From positions 20,768,184 through 20,832,183 of the forward strand of contig OZ023210.1 in NCBI GenBank assembly GCA_963995525.1: a stretch of DNA of 64,000 bases, written 5' to 3'. Below are positions 63,149 through 64,000 of the stretch, in pieces; positions within the stretch are counted from its first letter, which is position 1; each line of letters starts with the position of its first letter. Below the pieces are notes generated by a model. The model did not search any database and was not told where the DNA came from. It was given only the letters and a program-made list of their open reading frames with translations. The position numbers and the translations under genes were made by a program. This DNA is from Escarpia spicata (Eukaryota > Annelida > Polychaeta > Sabellida > Siboglinidae).

Positions 63149-64000
63149 CTGTACAGGGTCAACATTTCACTGTGACACTGGCGTGATGTCATCTCAGATG
63201 GAACAACAGTACACTATTGAGAATGCCAACTTTAAATCTGTTGATTTAAATGAGATTTAAACAAATATACTTGCTGTATTAAAATGACAGTAAATGATCT
63301 GGCTAAAGAAAACATCAAGAAACAAATAAGAAATTTTAGAATGTCCATTGCTGATACTGTTATATTATCACTGTTATTACCCAGTTGTCTATGGAGTGCA
63401 ATGTTTTACCCTTTAAAATGTTTAACACCATCTGGCCTGCCCTTGTAAACTACACAGCAATCTATTTTCGTTCACGCGAGATTCAGGTAGTTTTTTGACC
63501 AGCAGATGCGGATAGATTAAAAGACTGAGGGAGTGTGCAGAGAACTCCTCCAATGCCACGGGTCTTAGGTTTTATTCTGCAGAAGTAGGCTAGGCTGGGT
63601 TCTTGGTAAGCAATAGGATCATCTTTCACTTCCAAGAAAACTTAAACACCCAAACCACTGATAATATATGTTCTAGTCTATTTAGAACACTAATCAACAC
63701 GCACAATAAACATGCATTTCACATCTATAAAAACTATAATCATGCTAAGTTATTTGACAATAACCATATGTATAAGTATAAAATTATGACCTTTTTGTCA
63801 TAAAAATTGTATCATCACATGACGTCATTCACCTAGTATAGTCATTGATTACTGACAAAAAACTGACTCACAAGCGACTATTTGAAGCACATTTCTATAG
63901 CTTCTTGATAACAATAGGCAGAGGGTATGTCCATGAATACATATATCTCTTTGCTCTGAGATGGTTCATAGTCAATTTTAAATTATTAGTTCCAATGTAT
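63149..64000 (-). other. SPARC intron, non-coding
   Basis: AT-rich intron sequence to the right edge with no recognisable exon or repeat. The upstream SPARC exons must lie outside the window. Confidence 0.6.

Overview
The window is animal nuclear DNA: AT-rich, intron-dense and full of repeats. Three conserved animal genes can be recognised, each split by GT-AG introns with correct phases: NPRL3 (minus strand, cut by the left edge), G3BP (plus strand, complete coding sequence) and SPARC (minus strand, 5' end beyond the right edge). The gene set plus the repeat content (tRNA-headed SINEs with a GCGCTTTACA-type tail, CR1/L2-like and RTE-like LINEs, long TG runs) suggests an invertebrate, most likely a lophotrochozoan such as a mollusc. 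That placement is inference only. There are no bacterial-style operons, rRNA genes, CRISPR arrays or confident tRNA genes.

Layout. 1-2870: last visible exons of NPRL3, a subunit of the GATOR1 inhibitor of mTORC1 signalling. 2871-7898: non-coding, with small repeats (a 149-bp pogo-like MITE, a direct repeat pair, a SINE). 7899-21520: a 13.6-kb segment bounded by hAT-type inverted ends and a 7-of-8 target-site duplication. Nested in it are a truncated CR1-like LINE and a 3.45-kb inverted-repeat element carrying a broken gene that resembles an XPG/FEN1-type nuclease. 21521-42000: a repeat-rich region holding pieces of an unrecognised minus-strand gene. These are a convincing first coding exon (41661-41768), a weaker internal exon, and four stop-terminated exons that all begin in the same codon phase, so they may be alternative C-terminal exons. 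The same region holds a CR1 LINE with an esterase domain, a 26-bp minisatellite of about 54 copies, and an RTE-like LINE relic. 42000-48088: non-coding, upstream of G3BP. 48112-54816: G3BP in 11 coding exons (476 aa: NTF2-like, acidic, RRM and RGG regions). 57065-63148: the last six coding exons of SPARC, convergent with G3BP.

The three conserved genes act in separate processes (nutrient signalling, stress granules and RNA binding, extracellular matrix), and nothing suggests that they work as a unit. The most unusual features are the bounded 13.6-kb hAT composite, the nested nuclease-bearing transposon, the possible alternative last exons, and a minisatellite that copies a SPARC splice acceptor six times.
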